Positions 10,901-23,800 are shown, counted from the stretch's first letter. The stretch is DNA of 64,000 bases from Coprinellus micaceus (GCA_951394405.1 OX596337.1:1-64000), one strand, 5' to 3'. Notes: generated from the letters alone by a model not told the origin. Translations and numbers: made by a program.

Positions 10901-13027
10901 GGCTGAAACGTTGGGTAGAACAGGCGGTTAGAGGAAACGGAACCCGCGAAGCACAGCTCGAGTATTGTGAAGGGAAACCGTAAGAATCTCGGCGATTAGC
11001 CGATCATGGCCGAGTGCTCAGATACAGATCCTGGAAGAGGTTAAAGACGGCGACAGCCATCTGGGGTCTGGAGCCAATAGGCTGACCGACCAATGAATCG
11101 AATGGGGAGTCAGACAATCCCTACACGTCCTCGATGAACGTCCCAAGGATCGGTAAATCAGGACCTGTACAGAGAATCCCAGACGTCTAGACCCAGATCG
11201 CGTACGCCCAGGGAACTCATGCAAGGAGAGAATAAAATTATAGTGCAGGCATAGAAGGAACACGACAATATGACATCGATCCTACTGGAGAAAATGGGAT
11301 CTTAAACCACGGGAATCAGTGGAGAAACCATGCGCACCTCTACACGTCGAACAGACAGGCCACAAGGGGGACGCAGTCTCACCTGGAACCCCCGCCGGTG
11401 GACGTCATGCCCGGATATAGAGGGTCAGCTTGGTGTTGGGTGTGTACAGCGTTCCCTCGAAAGCAGAGCATCTATGATGGCTAATTCAGAGTCACTACGA
11501 CCCGACCATTTGTACGCTGAGGTCTGGAACCGAGCATCGAGGAGGGGCCTGACGCCAACAGTAGAAATCGGCGGGGTGGGGATCGACGAGCAAGCGTACG
11601 GAGGAGTTTGAACGTGGATCTTTGGATAAGGCCGTTCTGGGTGTGTTTCAAATGTAAGAGGGCATATTGGATAGAGAAGATCAGCCAGAACGTACCTGCA
11701 ACCCATTCGCATTCGCACCTCCCTGGGGCAAAGGTCTTGATGTTCGAACAAGAACCGTCAGCGGGGCCGACAATACCCGCATACCACAGAGCAACGCGTG
11801 AATTTGGTTAGGGCTGAGAGGTAAGGGTGTGGTTATCCACGATCTTTGGTATAAGAAGGCAGATGGAGCCCTGAGTACAGGTTAATCGGGCTCAAGAAGG
11901 TGGGGGCCGTGCAACACACCTCGGGTGACGGGTCCTTCGGCTCAGCGGTTCGACAGGTCGACGGCGCGCTGCGGCGAGGGTCTCGGTTCGTAAGTGAAAG
12001 GTTCGCCACAGAGTGCCGTAGAAACAAGAGTGAGATCATCGCTTAAGTGGACGTTCAAGCTGGGATGCACGGAAGGTGTAGGGAGGAGATGGTGATGGTC
12101 AGAGAATAACCAGTATCGTCATCGCCGGCCGCAAGGACCGATGGCCCCTGTCTTGAGGCCGTCTCTTCGAACCCCGCCCGGGGCACACGTTGAAGCCCTT
12201 TATTCGCATCTAAGTTCGATTCTACCTTCAGAGGGCCAGACGTTATCTGGACTTAGGATGGCATGATCAGAAACACTGTCATGGATTTGGGCACTTCCTT
12301 GCGAGGTATCAAAGTTCAGCTCATTTGCCAGGGCCATGCTCATTGCCACGCGTCCATTGTAGGGCAAGCGCAGGTGGAGAAGGTACTGAGGCGCACATCA
12401 TTGTTTTAACGAGCTATTCGCGTCGAGTATGATCTATACCCACCATCGGAGACTGACTTCGACCTCCAGGTCCTGTTGAGAATATAAGCGCCCATGACGT
12501 CAAAGTGCCTCTCGGTGGTGCATGCTCCATGCCTCGATCCCAAGTTCTCCGTCACTTATCACTGCCTAGACCGTGTTATACCTTCAAAGTGCTCGGAGTG
12601 GTAAGTAACGGGAAGCAAAGCCCCTTATCTCGAGCGCGTGAGCTGGCACGAGGGGATGCTGCAATCAGTGGCGCAGAAATAACCTCATAGCTGACCGGGG
12701 ACAGGGAGATCGGAAGTGGCGATTACGAGGCTTAGACGGGACCCACCACGTTGTGAAGACGTTGGTGTTTGGCAAACTCCTTCCTAACAACATACAGGGA
12801 CGAAGCGATGGACAGCTGCATTCATTTGCGACGAACAAGTGTATCCGATGTAGTGGGCAGACGTGCAGGACGAAGGGTTGGGTGGTGCTGCGGAGACCTC
12901 GAGGTCCCGCAGCGCATAGTCTATTGAGCACCTCGGCGAATAGTGAGGTAAAGGGCATTTCAAAGGGGGAAAAGAGTGGGGATTCGCATCGTGGTCCGTG
13001 CTCTTCCCGCCTTATGCTTTCACCCTC
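7952..13027. other. Five-kilobase stretch with no supportable gene
   Basis: Open frames up to about 200 codons exist (for example 8023-8655 and 10139-10747) but have low-information Ser/Leu/Arg-rich composition, lack recognisable motifs and do not extend through splice sites. No transposon ends, telomeric tracts or RNA genes were found. One TAAGCGCCC motif is at 12485-12493. Confidence 0.5.
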
Positions 13028-13909
13028 ATGTATCGATCGATGCATGGGGTGCCTTGCTCGTGTTCTTCCCTTCCTCCCCTTCCTCCCCCGCCTGCCCCAC
13101 CCCTGCTGAAATACCTTCCCCGTCCACTCGCTCTCAGCAAACCGTATGTGCTGGGCTCAGTTCTCGGTCACCTTTACCTGACTGATCTTCCAGAATTTCA
13201 TTTTGAGATCTACATGACAGACCTCACCGTTACACGTGCCAAACGCATCCGGCGCTATCCAACCGATGGTATCCTCACTTGCCTCATCATCGACGGCACA
13301 GCTGTTTTTGATGACCTTCTCGACCGATCCTGCCGAGGCTCTCTCCGCCTCGCACTATCTACGGTTGTGTCTCTGGAGGTCCGGCTCCTCGCCGAGTGTG
13401 CGTGGAAGTTCAGGGACCCTTTCGTCCTCGATATCTTCTTCACAGCTATCCGAAGGATGGGCCACCTCCAACAGCTCACCATTGAAGGGTTCTCTGTTTC
13501 CACTCCAGACGCCCCGCCACCCCCACCGATCTGCCTGTTTCGTTCACCAATCCCCATCGACCACCTCATCATTCACAACACTCATGGCGCATCTCTGCGC
13601 TTCCTCCTGGACTGCTTTGAACCTGAAGAGCTCCTTTTGGAGTCCTGCTGGTTCATTACAAACATACCTGACTGCGACCGACTGACTCTCCGACGCATTG
13701 AACACTTCGCCGGGTTCGCTGAGGTCCTTGCAGGGTGGGACGGGGACGAGCTAGTCGTTGACTCTTGCCCTTTCCTTAATGAAAGGTTCGTCGCGAAACT
13801 GAGGCAGGTTGCGGTGGATACTGGGGAGCCTCTATGGCAGTATACCAACGTTGAATTGCAGGGATATGGGTACACGATTCGGAGGAGGATCGAACTGTTG
13901 CAAAACTGA
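13028..13909 (+). CDS. F-box/LRR-like protein, C-terminal part
   Basis: An open frame of about 290 residues ends at 13909. It has the alternating hydrophobic strand and turn pattern of the C-terminal half of agaricomycete F-box-type proteins: DPFVLDIFFTAIRRMGHLQQLTIEGF, a leucine-rich LEEL-type turn around EPEELLLESC, and the characteristic DGDELVVDSCPFLNE segment near the end. No F-box is visible. The frame begins in Pro-rich low-complexity sequence, and ATGs at 13028 and 13040 are the only in-frame starts. Either an upstream exon carries the F-box or this is a truncated copy. It is not closely similar to the three complete F-box genes at 28-43 kb. Confidence 0.55.
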   Translation: MYRSMHGVPCSCSSLPPLPPPPAPPLLKYLPRPLALSKPYVLGSVLGHLYLTDLPEFHFEIYMTDLTVTRAKRIRRYPTDGILTCLIIDGTAVFDDLLDRSCRGSLRLALSTVVSLEVRLLAECAWKFRDPFVLDIFFTAIRRMGHLQQLTIEGFSVSTPDAPPPPPICLFRSPIPIDHLIIHNTHGASLRFLLDCFEPEELLLESCWFITNIPDCDRLTLRRIEHFAGFAEVLAGWDGDELVVDSCPFLNERFVAKLRQVAVDTGEPLWQYTNVELQGYGYTIRRRIELLQN

Positions 13910-14170
13910 GGCTCGCAGCTGTAGCCTAGGCTATGCGTTCTCGTTTCGTTAACTTGCCCTAGGTATAATGGTCACTATTCTTGGTTAATCCTCACATTTC
14001 TCCACCATGCCTTCTGGATCTCAGCATGCATTTCTTGATGTACATATCATTTGTTACTTTCGTGGATCTTTGCATATTCGCACTCGCACCCTGCATACAT
14101 AGTACATCGGATGCCCGCGTCTCTCGAGTCTCCTTTTTGATTTCTATAGAATATCATACGTTACAGTGCA

Positions 14171-15537
14171 CTATATATCCTCTTTCAGGACGTACAAGCT
14201 CGGTGGAAGGCCTGGCGACGACTCGGAGGCTTTGGATCCGGCCGGCCACCCGTTGTCCAATTGATCCGAGGCGCGGGTCCGTGTGCCGTATAGATTTTTT
14301 GCCATCGCTTCTTGCTTCCGAACCACCCCCATCTCAACCCCACGGGGAGGCAATCGCCCCATCTCGTTCGACAAGCAACGTCTAGGATGCCTGTTTTGGA
14401 TGCTGCACTCACGGATCGTCAACTTTCACACTCTCGGGTGCCATCGACGACCCCAGGACGCCGGGCAGCCGTCGGCAGTGGTGATTGCGACAGTCAACAA
14501 ACTGGATGGGAAGTCTCATTGGAAGGAAAAGCTCTGGGTCTCGCGTTCTAGCCGTCGCTAGCAATGGTTATTCTCTTGAATTCTCTTTGAACCCCTTCCC
14601 TATCGCTCTCCAGACGCTTCTTGATACGGGCGTTCTCAGGGAGCAGACGGTCTTCGAACATCTCCGACGGGGGTTGTACCCTCGCTCCCGAGGTGGATTT
14701 ACTCACGTTAGATCTTCAAAAACTGCGTCGTGCTCTGGGCGCTAGGCGCCTGCGTCACTCTGAGTAGGCGATAGACGTCAAGTAATATCGCCTTGCCTTC
14801 GATTTACACATCCGCCGTGGACCCAACTCATGGTCACCTCGGTTCTGTGGTACTATCGCGTCGCTCTCTTTCGTCTGTCGACCCATATCCGGGCTGTTAC
14901 CGCGGTGACCGCCATATCGAGCCTCTTTCTCGGAACTATCTTACCTGTCGATTCCTTGAGACGGGCTAGTGTGGATAGGCCCACGACCTCGTGGAAGCGG
15001 CGCTGCTCTTCATCCTCTCTCATTTCGTCGCGATCGCCCTGATCAGATCTCCATCGTCCCCCAGGAGTATATTCCGACACGTGCTGTCTGCTCAACACCT
15101 CCAAGTACTACACGGCTCTATCCTGGCATACGAAACCTCGACTGGAGCGTCGATCCCACTCCGAGGTTCTAGGAACTCGAGTTCCTCTTCTTCTGTCTTG
15201 CCATTGCCATGTTCTTCCTCGACGATTGGCGGTAAGGCAATGCGCCTTGATCTTCGCGTTGGGAGAGCCTCGCTGGATTGGATGACTGTCTGTTTAGCAT
15301 CTTTTCGGCGTTTGACTTTGGATCTGGTACCACGTCGAGTGGCTGAGCCTCGCTTCGCGGTAACGGCTACTTCATTCTTGGTTACTTCTTGTGGCTTCGC
15401 TGGCCTGTTGATCTACAAACGATGCCATGTTCTCAGGACTGTGCGTATACGGCCCACACAGAGCGACTTACCTGATCGAAGAGTGCGTAGACGGATTTGC
15501 CCTGCAGGGTAACGATGTCGGAGGAGTACCGTGGCAT
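14171..15537 (-). CDS. Multi-exon nuclear-type protein of unknown function
   Basis: I do not recognise the family. Three exons join cleanly: 15537-15472 (starts MPRYSSDIVTLQGKSVYALFDQ, 22 codons), 15412-15114 and 15048-14945. Exon 2 encodes a basic stretch rich in Arg, Lys, Ser and Thr with several RR/KR clusters (TRRGTRSKVKRRKDAK) resembling nuclear localisation signals, then an acidic run (EEEHGNGKTEEEELEF). Exon 3 continues with charged sequence (DRDEMREDEEQRRFHEVV). Further coding-looking pieces follow: about 14733-14705, a charged segment near 14670-14560 (ENARIKKRLESDREGVQREF), and a final part ending at TAG 14171-14173. How those join is not certain. Alternating basic and acidic low-complexity blocks suggest a chromatin or RNA-associated protein, which is inference only. 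Confidence 0.55.
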
Positions 15538-15539
15538 GG

Positions 15540-16994
15540 TTCTGTGCCGCTGAGGTACTTGCGTTCGAGTGGCTGAGGTGGACCAAAGAATCGGAGAGGG
15601 TCGACCTTCGACTCGGAAGAATGGCGTTATAAACGAATCGGGATCTATGTGGAAGTAGGACCTTCCTGGGCCACTTCGACGGGGAGACCTTACATTCTAA
15701 GTTACCGCAGTGGCCAGGCATAGGGTCCAGAACGCATGTGCCACTCCGGACAGAGACAATATACGGGTATTCGGTTAAGAAGTCTTCAATTTCAGCTCGG
15801 CTACGTTTCTGACGCTGAAAGGAGCGTGGGAACCCCTCTGTCCGAACGGGCAGCGTCGCGGATCCTGGGGCTTCTTTCCAAGGTCGTCTCCTGTCTTCTT
15901 CTTGGACTCGGGCGCTTAAACATGCGAATTTTCTCTTTCTGGTCAGTGACCGGCCATAATTCTCTGGGATAGACGGTCATTATCCCGTCAGATTGGACGA
16001 CATTGTGCATTCTGTGTTTTGAGATCCTCGTTCAAGGTACTTGACGGATGAGTAGAGTAAAGGGTATATTGAAATACCGACCGCCTCTCCTCCTACGGGT
16101 TGTCCCCCAGTTCTCGTTTGGTCCCCAGGAGTCCCGTTCTCCACAAACGTCGAGAAGAGCAGGGTCGACCGTGACCTACCTGGTCCTTAATTAAGCTAAC
16201 CACGAATCATTTCGCCCATTTATACTCCTACACACAGACGTACCCGAAGTACCCGTCGAACTCGCTCACTTAGCCCTGAATTTCCTCGAACGGTTGTTCG
16301 TATTCAGTTCGTATTGAATGGTGCTGCTTGGCTTCGCCCTCGCATCAACCATCCAATCGCCCCAGTGTGTGTCTCTTGATAAGCCTATCACGCTGTCCCA
16401 TCGCCACCTTCCTTCTGCGCCCCCAGGGTATACGCTTCCCTTCATTTTTCTTCTCGGCGGTTGGTCAGATGAGCTTTTCGAAGCTCATCCATCCCCGCCG
16501 CCTGACCAAACGTTAGGGCGGCCCAACGGATTGATGGCCGGGAGTCGGATGATTTGGGAATTCAGTCCGTTTACGGTCTACCTGGTTCTTGTCGTTTCCT
16601 GTCATGCTCTTCTCTGCTCAGCTTCTTCTCTCGTCGTTTCGCCCCTCTATTCTCGTCGAATGAAGCGCCGGGTTCATTGATTCGTTTTCGCTGCGCGTTT
16701 GCTCAGGTCCCGCCAACGCAGAAGAACTGGGAGTGCTATTGGGCGTTAGCAGCCGGGGAGATGAAGGGATGAGATACGGGAAAGGTTCGTATTCATTCCG
16801 GGAAAAGACTACCATGAACAGCAACCCTTACGTTCTTCCGAACATTTTCAGACATATAATACCCACCCAATTCAATTCGTCGAACTCCCAAACCCCAAAC
16901 GTCCTGTGTCTCACAGCTCCTTATCTCGCGCCCTCGTCCGTCGTCTCTTCAGGCCCATCTACCTTCCACCCGTACGATACCCGGAAGAAAGAAG
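15540..16994. other. Intergenic region upstream of the ALDH gene
   Basis: No coding exon is supported. A strong hairpin occupies 16461-16509, and one TAAGCGCCC motif lies on the minus strand at 15910-15918. The last ~180 bp before the ATG at 16995 are pyrimidine-rich, as is usual for fungal promoters and leaders. Confidence 0.45.
16461..16509. other. Long hairpin with TTCG tetraloop
   Basis: GATGAGCTT (16468-16476), loop TTCG, AAGCTCATC (16481-16489) is a perfect 9-bp stem closed by a very stable tetraloop. It is nested inside a second inverted pair, TTGGTCA (16461-16467) and TGACCAA (16503-16509). It lies about 480 bp upstream of the ALDH start. Confidence 0.6.
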
Positions 16995-19879
16995 ATGGCT
17001 GCAACTCCACTGGACGAAATCGTCGCTATTCACGCGGCTCTCAACCAAACCTTCCTCGCGACGACTGCGTCCCCAGCGCTAGCGCCCAAGATCAAGTCGT
17101 CAAACTCTCCCCACCCACTCCTCTCCCTCCCGTATCGCGAACATCAAATCCGTCAAGTCGCCCGGCTCGTCCAAGACAACGCGGACGCTATCGCTTCCTC
17201 CCTCGCTCAGGATTTCGGCAAGCCCCGTCAAGAGGTCATCTTGACTGAAGTTGGTGCGGTTATCGAGCGGGCATTGATTTGTGCAGAGAAGGTGAAGGAA
17301 TGGGTTGGGAATGAAGACGGGCTAGAGGATATCAAGACCGTTGGATGGCAAGAGGCTTGGACAGCGAAGGTGGAGAGGAGGGCGAAGGGCGTCGCGTTGG
17401 TTATCTCGTGAGTTTCCTTCTCCTTGGTTTGCTCCCCGTTTCAAACGCGCACGAGCGACCGTCCTTTCAATTCCACCATCTCGGCCATTTCGTTTCCGTG
17501 CCTCTTCCTGCTCCTCTATTCTTCGTCTCTCTGTTCCTATCTAACCACTGCTCACTTTCTACGTTTCAGTCCCTGGAACTACCCGCTCATCCTCACCTTC
17601 CAACCCCTCCTCGGCGCCATCGCCGCTGGATGCCCCGCTGCCATCAAGCCCTCTGAGGTCCTCCCCGCGTTCTCGGCGCTCCTCGCAGAGCTCGTTCCCA
17701 AGTACCTCGACCCTGCAGCGTACAAGGTGATTCTGGGAGCGGTTCCCGAAATTACGAAGGCCCTCGAGTTGAAGTGTACGTCCATTTATCTATATTATCT
17801 CTCCTCTTCGACCTCTCGTTGCTTTCCTCCCTCCGTTACCCTCAACTCTTCATCCTCCCTTCGCGCCAGACGACTACATACCTCCTCACCTCACCCACCT
17901 GCGTCGATTTGCTTCTAGCCTCCAACCGCTGACTCATTTCTTCAAATAGGGGACCACATATTCTATACCGGAAATGGACGCGTCGGGCGCATCATCGCAG
18001 GTGCGGCTGCTAAGCACCTCACGCCCTGTACGCTGGAGCTCGGAGGAAAGTCGCCCGTCATCATCGACCCGGCGACGTGTGGGGATTTAGACGTCGTTGC
18101 GAAGAGGGTCTTGTGGGGGAAGGTGAATAATGCTGGGCAGGTGAGTTTCGTCGTCCTATTCTACCCATTCGGCCTTCGATGTCTTTCATCGCCCTTCCGT
18201 CTTCCACCTTCCACCTTCTTCTCTCTTCTACGTTCTCGCTTTCGAGCTTCCCAATTGGCATCCACCCCATGCCTCTTCGCTCTCCGTTCCAATTGTAGGC
18301 GCTAGGCTGCGAACGCAGGGGCAGCCCGCGACCCCTCCTTCGCGGCATTCCTTCCCATTGTCGACCTCTCTTCGCTCGCTTTCAATGACACTTGCGGACT
18401 CGCTCTGACGCCTTCATCCCTAGATCTGCGTCGCCCCGGACTACGTCATTATCCCAAATACCCACGTCGACGCCTTTATCTCTTCCGCCCGCAAAGCTCT
18501 CACCTCGTTCTTCCCCAACGGCTCCGCGCTCGACTCTCCTGACTACGGGCGCATCGTCTCCCAGCCCCACTTCCAGCGCATCACCCACCTCCTCCAGAAG
18601 ACGGAGGGTACGGTCGAGGTTGGAGGTGCGAAGGGGCCTGGGGGAGCAGCAGCGAAAGATCGGGGCATCGAGCCGACGATCGTGAAGGTCAAGGAGGGAG
18701 ACGTACTTTTGGAGGAGGAGCTCTTCGCCCCGGTTCTGCCGGTGTTGGGCGTGGAGAGCCTGGATGAGGGGTTAGCGTATGTGAGGAAGAGGTGCGTTTC
18801 TTCTTCCTTTCGTTTAGAGTCGTGCCGCTGACTCGAACGTGAATCCAGGGACCACCCGCTCGTCATATACGTGTTCAGCGGAGATATGGCGACGCAAGAC
18901 AAGATTAGGCGGAGTACGATGAGTGGAGGTCTCGTTTTCAACGATACCTTCCAGCAGTTGAGCAGTGAGTCGACACCACCAGCTTTGCTCGTTCTTTTGG
19001 AATCCCCTTTTTTGCCTTAAACTTTCATATCTCACCTTGGTTACGTGGGTTCGAAACCCCTCCTTTTCTCGGATTCTGCGTTTGGGAGCTCAACTACTCT
19101 CGGCGTCATCTTTCCATTCGTGAACCTCGGGACGTCCCTGCATCCTCGCCAGATTGCGGGGACTATCAGGGTTTTCCGAGTCAGTCGGGAATCGGGTTGG
19201 CCCTTCCCGGCTTTTTCCTTTTCTCTTTTCTCCCCCTTTGACCTCCTTCGCCTTTCATTAATCTCTTTTCATTTGCTCATTCTCTGCACCTTCCATTCCT
19301 TCGTCGGTCACCCTCCTCACTTCTCTAATCGCCCTTTTCATTTCCCTGAATCCTTTCTTCTTCATTTCCTCCCCCGACGCCCTCCCAGTCGGTTTTCCCC
19401 ACTTGAAATTCAAACACGACTGACCCGTTCTCTCTTCACAGTCAACGAAATTCCGTTCGGCGGCGTCGGCGAATCCGGGTACGGACGCCAGGTGCTCAAG
19501 CACACGTTCGAGGAGTTTACGTACCAGAGGAGTGTTGTGGACATCCCGCAGAGGTGCGTGTTTTTACCTTTCTACTGGGGTCCTTTCATTTCCGAGCCTG
19601 GTCGGCAAGAATGATACTTGCCGACCCTGTTCGTTTACCTTACTATCCTCCCTGACCCTGCCCCTGACCACTCATTCATTCATCCACTTCTCTGTTCCGA
19701 CGTATTCAACTTACCGGTCGAACGCGGTGCTGATTCACATCCGGCTCCACAGCGAAGAACCCAAATTTGGGTTGCGCTACCCGCCGAGCTCGAAGGAAAG
19801 CCTGACGTTCTTCGAGGGGTGGCTAAGGGTCCCGATCGAGGAGCCCTCTGCGAGCGCGAATGGGAAGGCGAGCCTTTGA
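16995..19879 (+). CDS. Aldehyde dehydrogenase, class 3 type
   Basis: NAD(P)-dependent oxidation of aldehydes, probably fatty or aromatic, to acids. Seven exons (16995-17407, 17570-17775, 17950-18140, 18424-18791, 18849-18964, 19442-19553, 19753-19879) join in phase to 510 residues. Landmarks are [22 protein letters not shown] (cofactor-binding region), [10 protein letters not shown] with general-base Glu236, [13 protein letters not shown] with nucleophile Cys272 just after the exon 3/4 junction, and [14 protein letters not shown]. The short N-terminus without targeting signal and the [13 protein letters not shown] tail match ALDH3-type enzymes, including fatty-aldehyde dehydrogenases and the beta-apo-4'-carotenal oxygenase group. 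Intron 5 is 477 bp, far longer than the others. Catalytic residues are intact; the substrate cannot be assigned. Confidence 0.92.
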
Positions 19880-20030
19880 GTTGGGCTCCCCGCGACTTCA
19901 CCTCGCCGAGCATCTAGCCCGATCCTCACAGCAGAAGAAATATATGTATTTGTACAGTACGTAGTCACAATGGAATTCACATTTTTCGTTCTCGATGATC
20001 AGGGAAAGGTTCGAAGCCTCGGAGGGTGCG

Positions 20031-20859
20031 TCATTGAAGGTTGTAGGTTGCGACATGACGCATGATCATACAGGTCGCAAGGAATTCTGGATAACGGCGA
20101 GGTTAGTCTTCATTGAGATCGAACAACGAGGGACCGGGCGGAGGGTGTGTAATACAAGATGGAAACAGGTGCGTACCACAAGCCATATCGCCGAACTGCT
20201 CCTCAACCGTGAGTGTGCACCCCGAGGATAGTGCGTACTGAGGCTCGCCGGGTGTTTTGAGGTGGTAAAACGCGACGATTTTGTTGGAAGCGTCGATGCA
20301 CTGAACGACAAGGTATCCGAGGAATTAAACGGAGAACGAAACGAGGGTGGTAATGCGGCTCACCGTCCACTCGTGGTCTTCGTGTGTTCGGTACGACCAG
20401 CGATATGGCCGCCCATCCTGTGAGGTGAAAGTTCGACAACGAGGACTGCGCAAGGCGTCGGGTCAGTACTCGCTTCCCTTCCAGGGTCTGCCTTACGGAT
20501 ACGCACCTTCCGTTAGACTTGCGGAGGTACTCGTCAATCCTCGTGGATCTTACGGTCTTTCCAAATGTGAACGTGATGGACCCTAGCTCCCCCTTGACCC
20601 CGAAATCCAGTGCGATGACGGGCCTCGTCATGGCATCGTCCCTAACGCGTGTCAGAACGCGTGGCGCGATTAGCGGCGGGGAAACGTACCTGTTGCTAGA
20701 CGTTTCGTAGATGCAGTATTGAGTTCCTCGTTGATCTTGACGTGTTCGGCGATATGAGAGCTTGACGCGGTCGTGGACGTCAACGAACTCGGAGCCGGTA
20801 AGGGAGCCTGTACGGTCTTCGAGGAAGAGCGGGAGAAAGTGTCGCGTTCCAGTGTACAT
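20031..20859 (-). CDS. DUF6593-like protein
   Basis: Small basidiomycete protein family of unknown function. Five short exons (20859-20690, 20641-20507, 20445-20364, 20300-20177, 20086-20031) with GT-AG introns of 49-90 bp join in phase to 188 residues ending at TGA 20033-20031. Family-like features in order are YCIYETSSN, VIALDFGVKGELGSITF, IDEYLRKSNG, RTFTSQDGRPYRWSY, EWTCIDASNKIVAFY and the closing FLATCMIMRHVATYNLQ. The DGRPYRW motif and the ATCMIMR...NLQ end are what make me call the family. The start at 20859 is the first in-frame ATG; an upstream exon cannot be excluded. It is convergent with the ALDH gene, with only about 150 bp between the two stops. Confidence 0.8.
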
Positions 20860-23800
20860 GGCTGGTGGATAGAGGGTGATGAGGAGGAAGAGGGCGTTGG
20901 TTTGCTGAAGAAGTGCAACCGCCTCGTCTTCCTTTCTCTTATACCCCTGAAACGCAATACTGGGGCGGATCTGAAAACCTTTGGGAGCTCATCTCGTCGA
21001 GACCGGGGGTCCGGGTCCAACTCAGCCGCCTCAGCCAAGGCTACCGAGCAGGACAATAAAGAACGAAAGAATGAGCTAGTGAAACGCGCAGCGTTTGGGC
21101 AAAGCGCCAGAATTCTCGCTGTCGGAGTCCACTATCGCTCTTCTTTCACCAAGCGCTCAAAAGATAAAAGTGATATACGGCAATTCATTATCCCAACGGG
21201 TGATGAGCGCCCAGTACTCCTTCACCATATTGCACCCGGCTCCGCCTATTGTTCAGAGGCAGGGAGACTGAATCGCCTCGCGATGGGCAAAAGGATCGAG
21301 TGGGTGGCGGAAAGAAACCGGGAGCGAGGTAAAGAACGTCAGAAATGGGTAAATGAGAGCCTGTTTGGCGTAAAATTGCCGACAGAGAGACTATTTCCGT
21401 GAGGCACCAGACCACTCCTGGGGGCGTGCATCACATCTCGGTGTTCAAGGACCTCGCACACGAGGCCGGCGGCCGGGTTTCTCTGTCGTTCTGAAACCGA
21501 TAAGAAAATGAGGTAGAGTATGACGTGGACATTCGATCGACAAATGCTTCCTTGGCTATCGCGACAGCGTGTGGAGGGGAGTCAGAGGATATAGAACGTG
21601 GTTCAGCACGAGAACATGCTAGTTCGTGATGGGCGCTTATTCCTCCGCGGTAACTGCGGAATGTGGAAGGCACGTGTTCGGCAGTCAATCAGTGGTTCAG
21701 CACTGGACAATAGAGGGTGACCGCAATAGCTGTATGGTTCACCTTAGTCTATATCCAGCTAGTTTAGGGAAGACAAAAGGTGAAGACTGAGAACGCTCAT
21801 ACTGCTTCTAACCCACTTACGGGGCGAGAGGCTCTCTGATGCATTGAAGGTACCCCTATCTCTCGAGGGTCAAGGATGCATCATGGATTCTGAGCTATTA
21901 CCGAGCAAGATGAGCCCCAGTAGTTAAATTAAGTGGGTGGGAGAACATGATACGAAATTCGGAATAGGAGGACGGTGGGATACATACCCAAGGGCCGGAT
22001 GATAAACAGGAGCGGAATGATGGAGTTCGAAATCCAATGATATACGACTGCAGTCGCATTGTAACCTCCTGCAGGTAGTTCAAGGGGGATTAGAACAGAA
22101 CACCGAGCATGGACACTCATAGGGGTCCCATCGAGCAACTCCTGAAGGTGCCTTTTGGACAGACATCCTCTCAGCTCACTAGTCTCGCCCCCAATATAAA
22201 TTGCAAACTATTTGTCACAGTGCTCGCACGTCATTCGCGGACGCGCCTCCCGAGTTCCTATCGAAGACCAGTTTCAGCGGCCGTTGTTTCGATCCGAATG
22301 GGGAGATGTGGAGGCTCTGGCGGAGGCACGAGTAGGTATAATTCAGGAGATAGCAAGTCACGCTCCAACCTAGAAGCACTTCGCACTGACCAGTAGCGAG
22401 GAGTGTACCAGGTTCCGAGTGTCGTACACGACCGAGGTTGCAGCATATCCCGGTGAATACCAGTCGGGTGTCGCTACAAGCCATGTGTGGTGAGTCGGTG
22501 ATCGGAGGCTTCCCCAGATGCCAATGCAACAAGACAGTATACCTCCCCGTTGGACGCTCGCCCCGCACAACTATGCTCTGAGGTGAAGAGGGAGGATACT
22601 CTCGAGACCCGAGGTGCAAGTCGGCGCTTGCCCTATGGCAGGGATTGCGGTGCGGACTCCAAGGTCGCAGTACCCGTTCGACAGGTCTGCGGCTTGTCTA
22701 GACCAATGGCGTGACTGCGTGAAATCAGGGAATAAAGCGTTCGAAGAAAACAGAGAAGGTATCGAAGGAACGAAGGAATGGCCACCGGACAGGTCACTAG
22801 GCTGTACCACAGATGTGCTTAGTGCTCGCGCGTCATGGGGCAGAGTTCAACGGAACATCTTACGAAGCATCGCGGTTCTCCAAAACGCCCCGCTGCAATG
22901 GATTTCATCCGGAAGTTGGAGGTAGAAGGGCCGCTCTAGCTGTCGTTTCAAGCATGAGTAGGATACGGGGAGATTTGCCGAGGCTGCAATGAACTGAACC
23001 GCCGTAGTCGTCAAAATGTCAGGACTCGCTGTCTACCGCTTTTGAAGTAGGCAGGTTTAGAGAGTTATCGAGTGCCTTTCGCTATTCACTCGACTTTAAT
23101 GTCACGAAAGTGTCCAGGCGAGTCACCGATAGTGTAGTACCCCTCTCGGAGGCTAACCGTATGACGATGCCAGGGCTATAGAGGGCTGAACCGGGACTTG
23201 TACCAGGCAGTAGGGTGGGTTATTGTGAAGAGACATATACCATCGAGAGGTTCCGTGACGAGGGAGCATGGTGTGATGAGCTCGCAAAGATCGAGCTAGG
23301 GGGTGGGCGTCCGCATCCGCAAGTGTAGTTTACAGGAGGACGGTCGAGTCGCATTGACGCATTCGCTCTCCCATCGGCGAAAGTATTCGCCAGTGTCCGG
23401 ACGAGAGCGACGTCAAGTAAAGGAAAGGATGCCCTTGACGCAGCGGTATAGCACGGGTAAGAGAATCACCTTTCCAACATGGTGGGTGGCCGAAAGAATG
23501 AGAAACGTGACGTGGCCAGTCGTGGATGTGCGTTTCGTGATTGGGGTCCTGTTCCCTACTTCAGAGTATCCCGTGGTAAGAGTCTAAGAGAATTCGCACC
23601 CGAGAAGTCTATGCAAGCCATGCATTAGGGCCAGTTGAGCAGATATATTCGTGAAGGATCAGACGGCGGTTGAAGCATAGAATGAATCGACTATCTTGGT
23701 TGAGATGGTGAGGCCGGTAGCCTCATGTTCGCTGGTAGTACGTGTGACATCGAAGCGAGGGCGATGTGGGCCCAGGCAAGGAGTCCCTGACGACATAGGT

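Noticed and set aside
19040..19065. tRNA T-arm-like GGGTTCGAAACCC
   Set aside because: It lies in an ALDH intron and the upstream 60 bases do not form acceptor, D or anticodon arms. Similar T-loop-like strings near 37615 and 62845 also failed.
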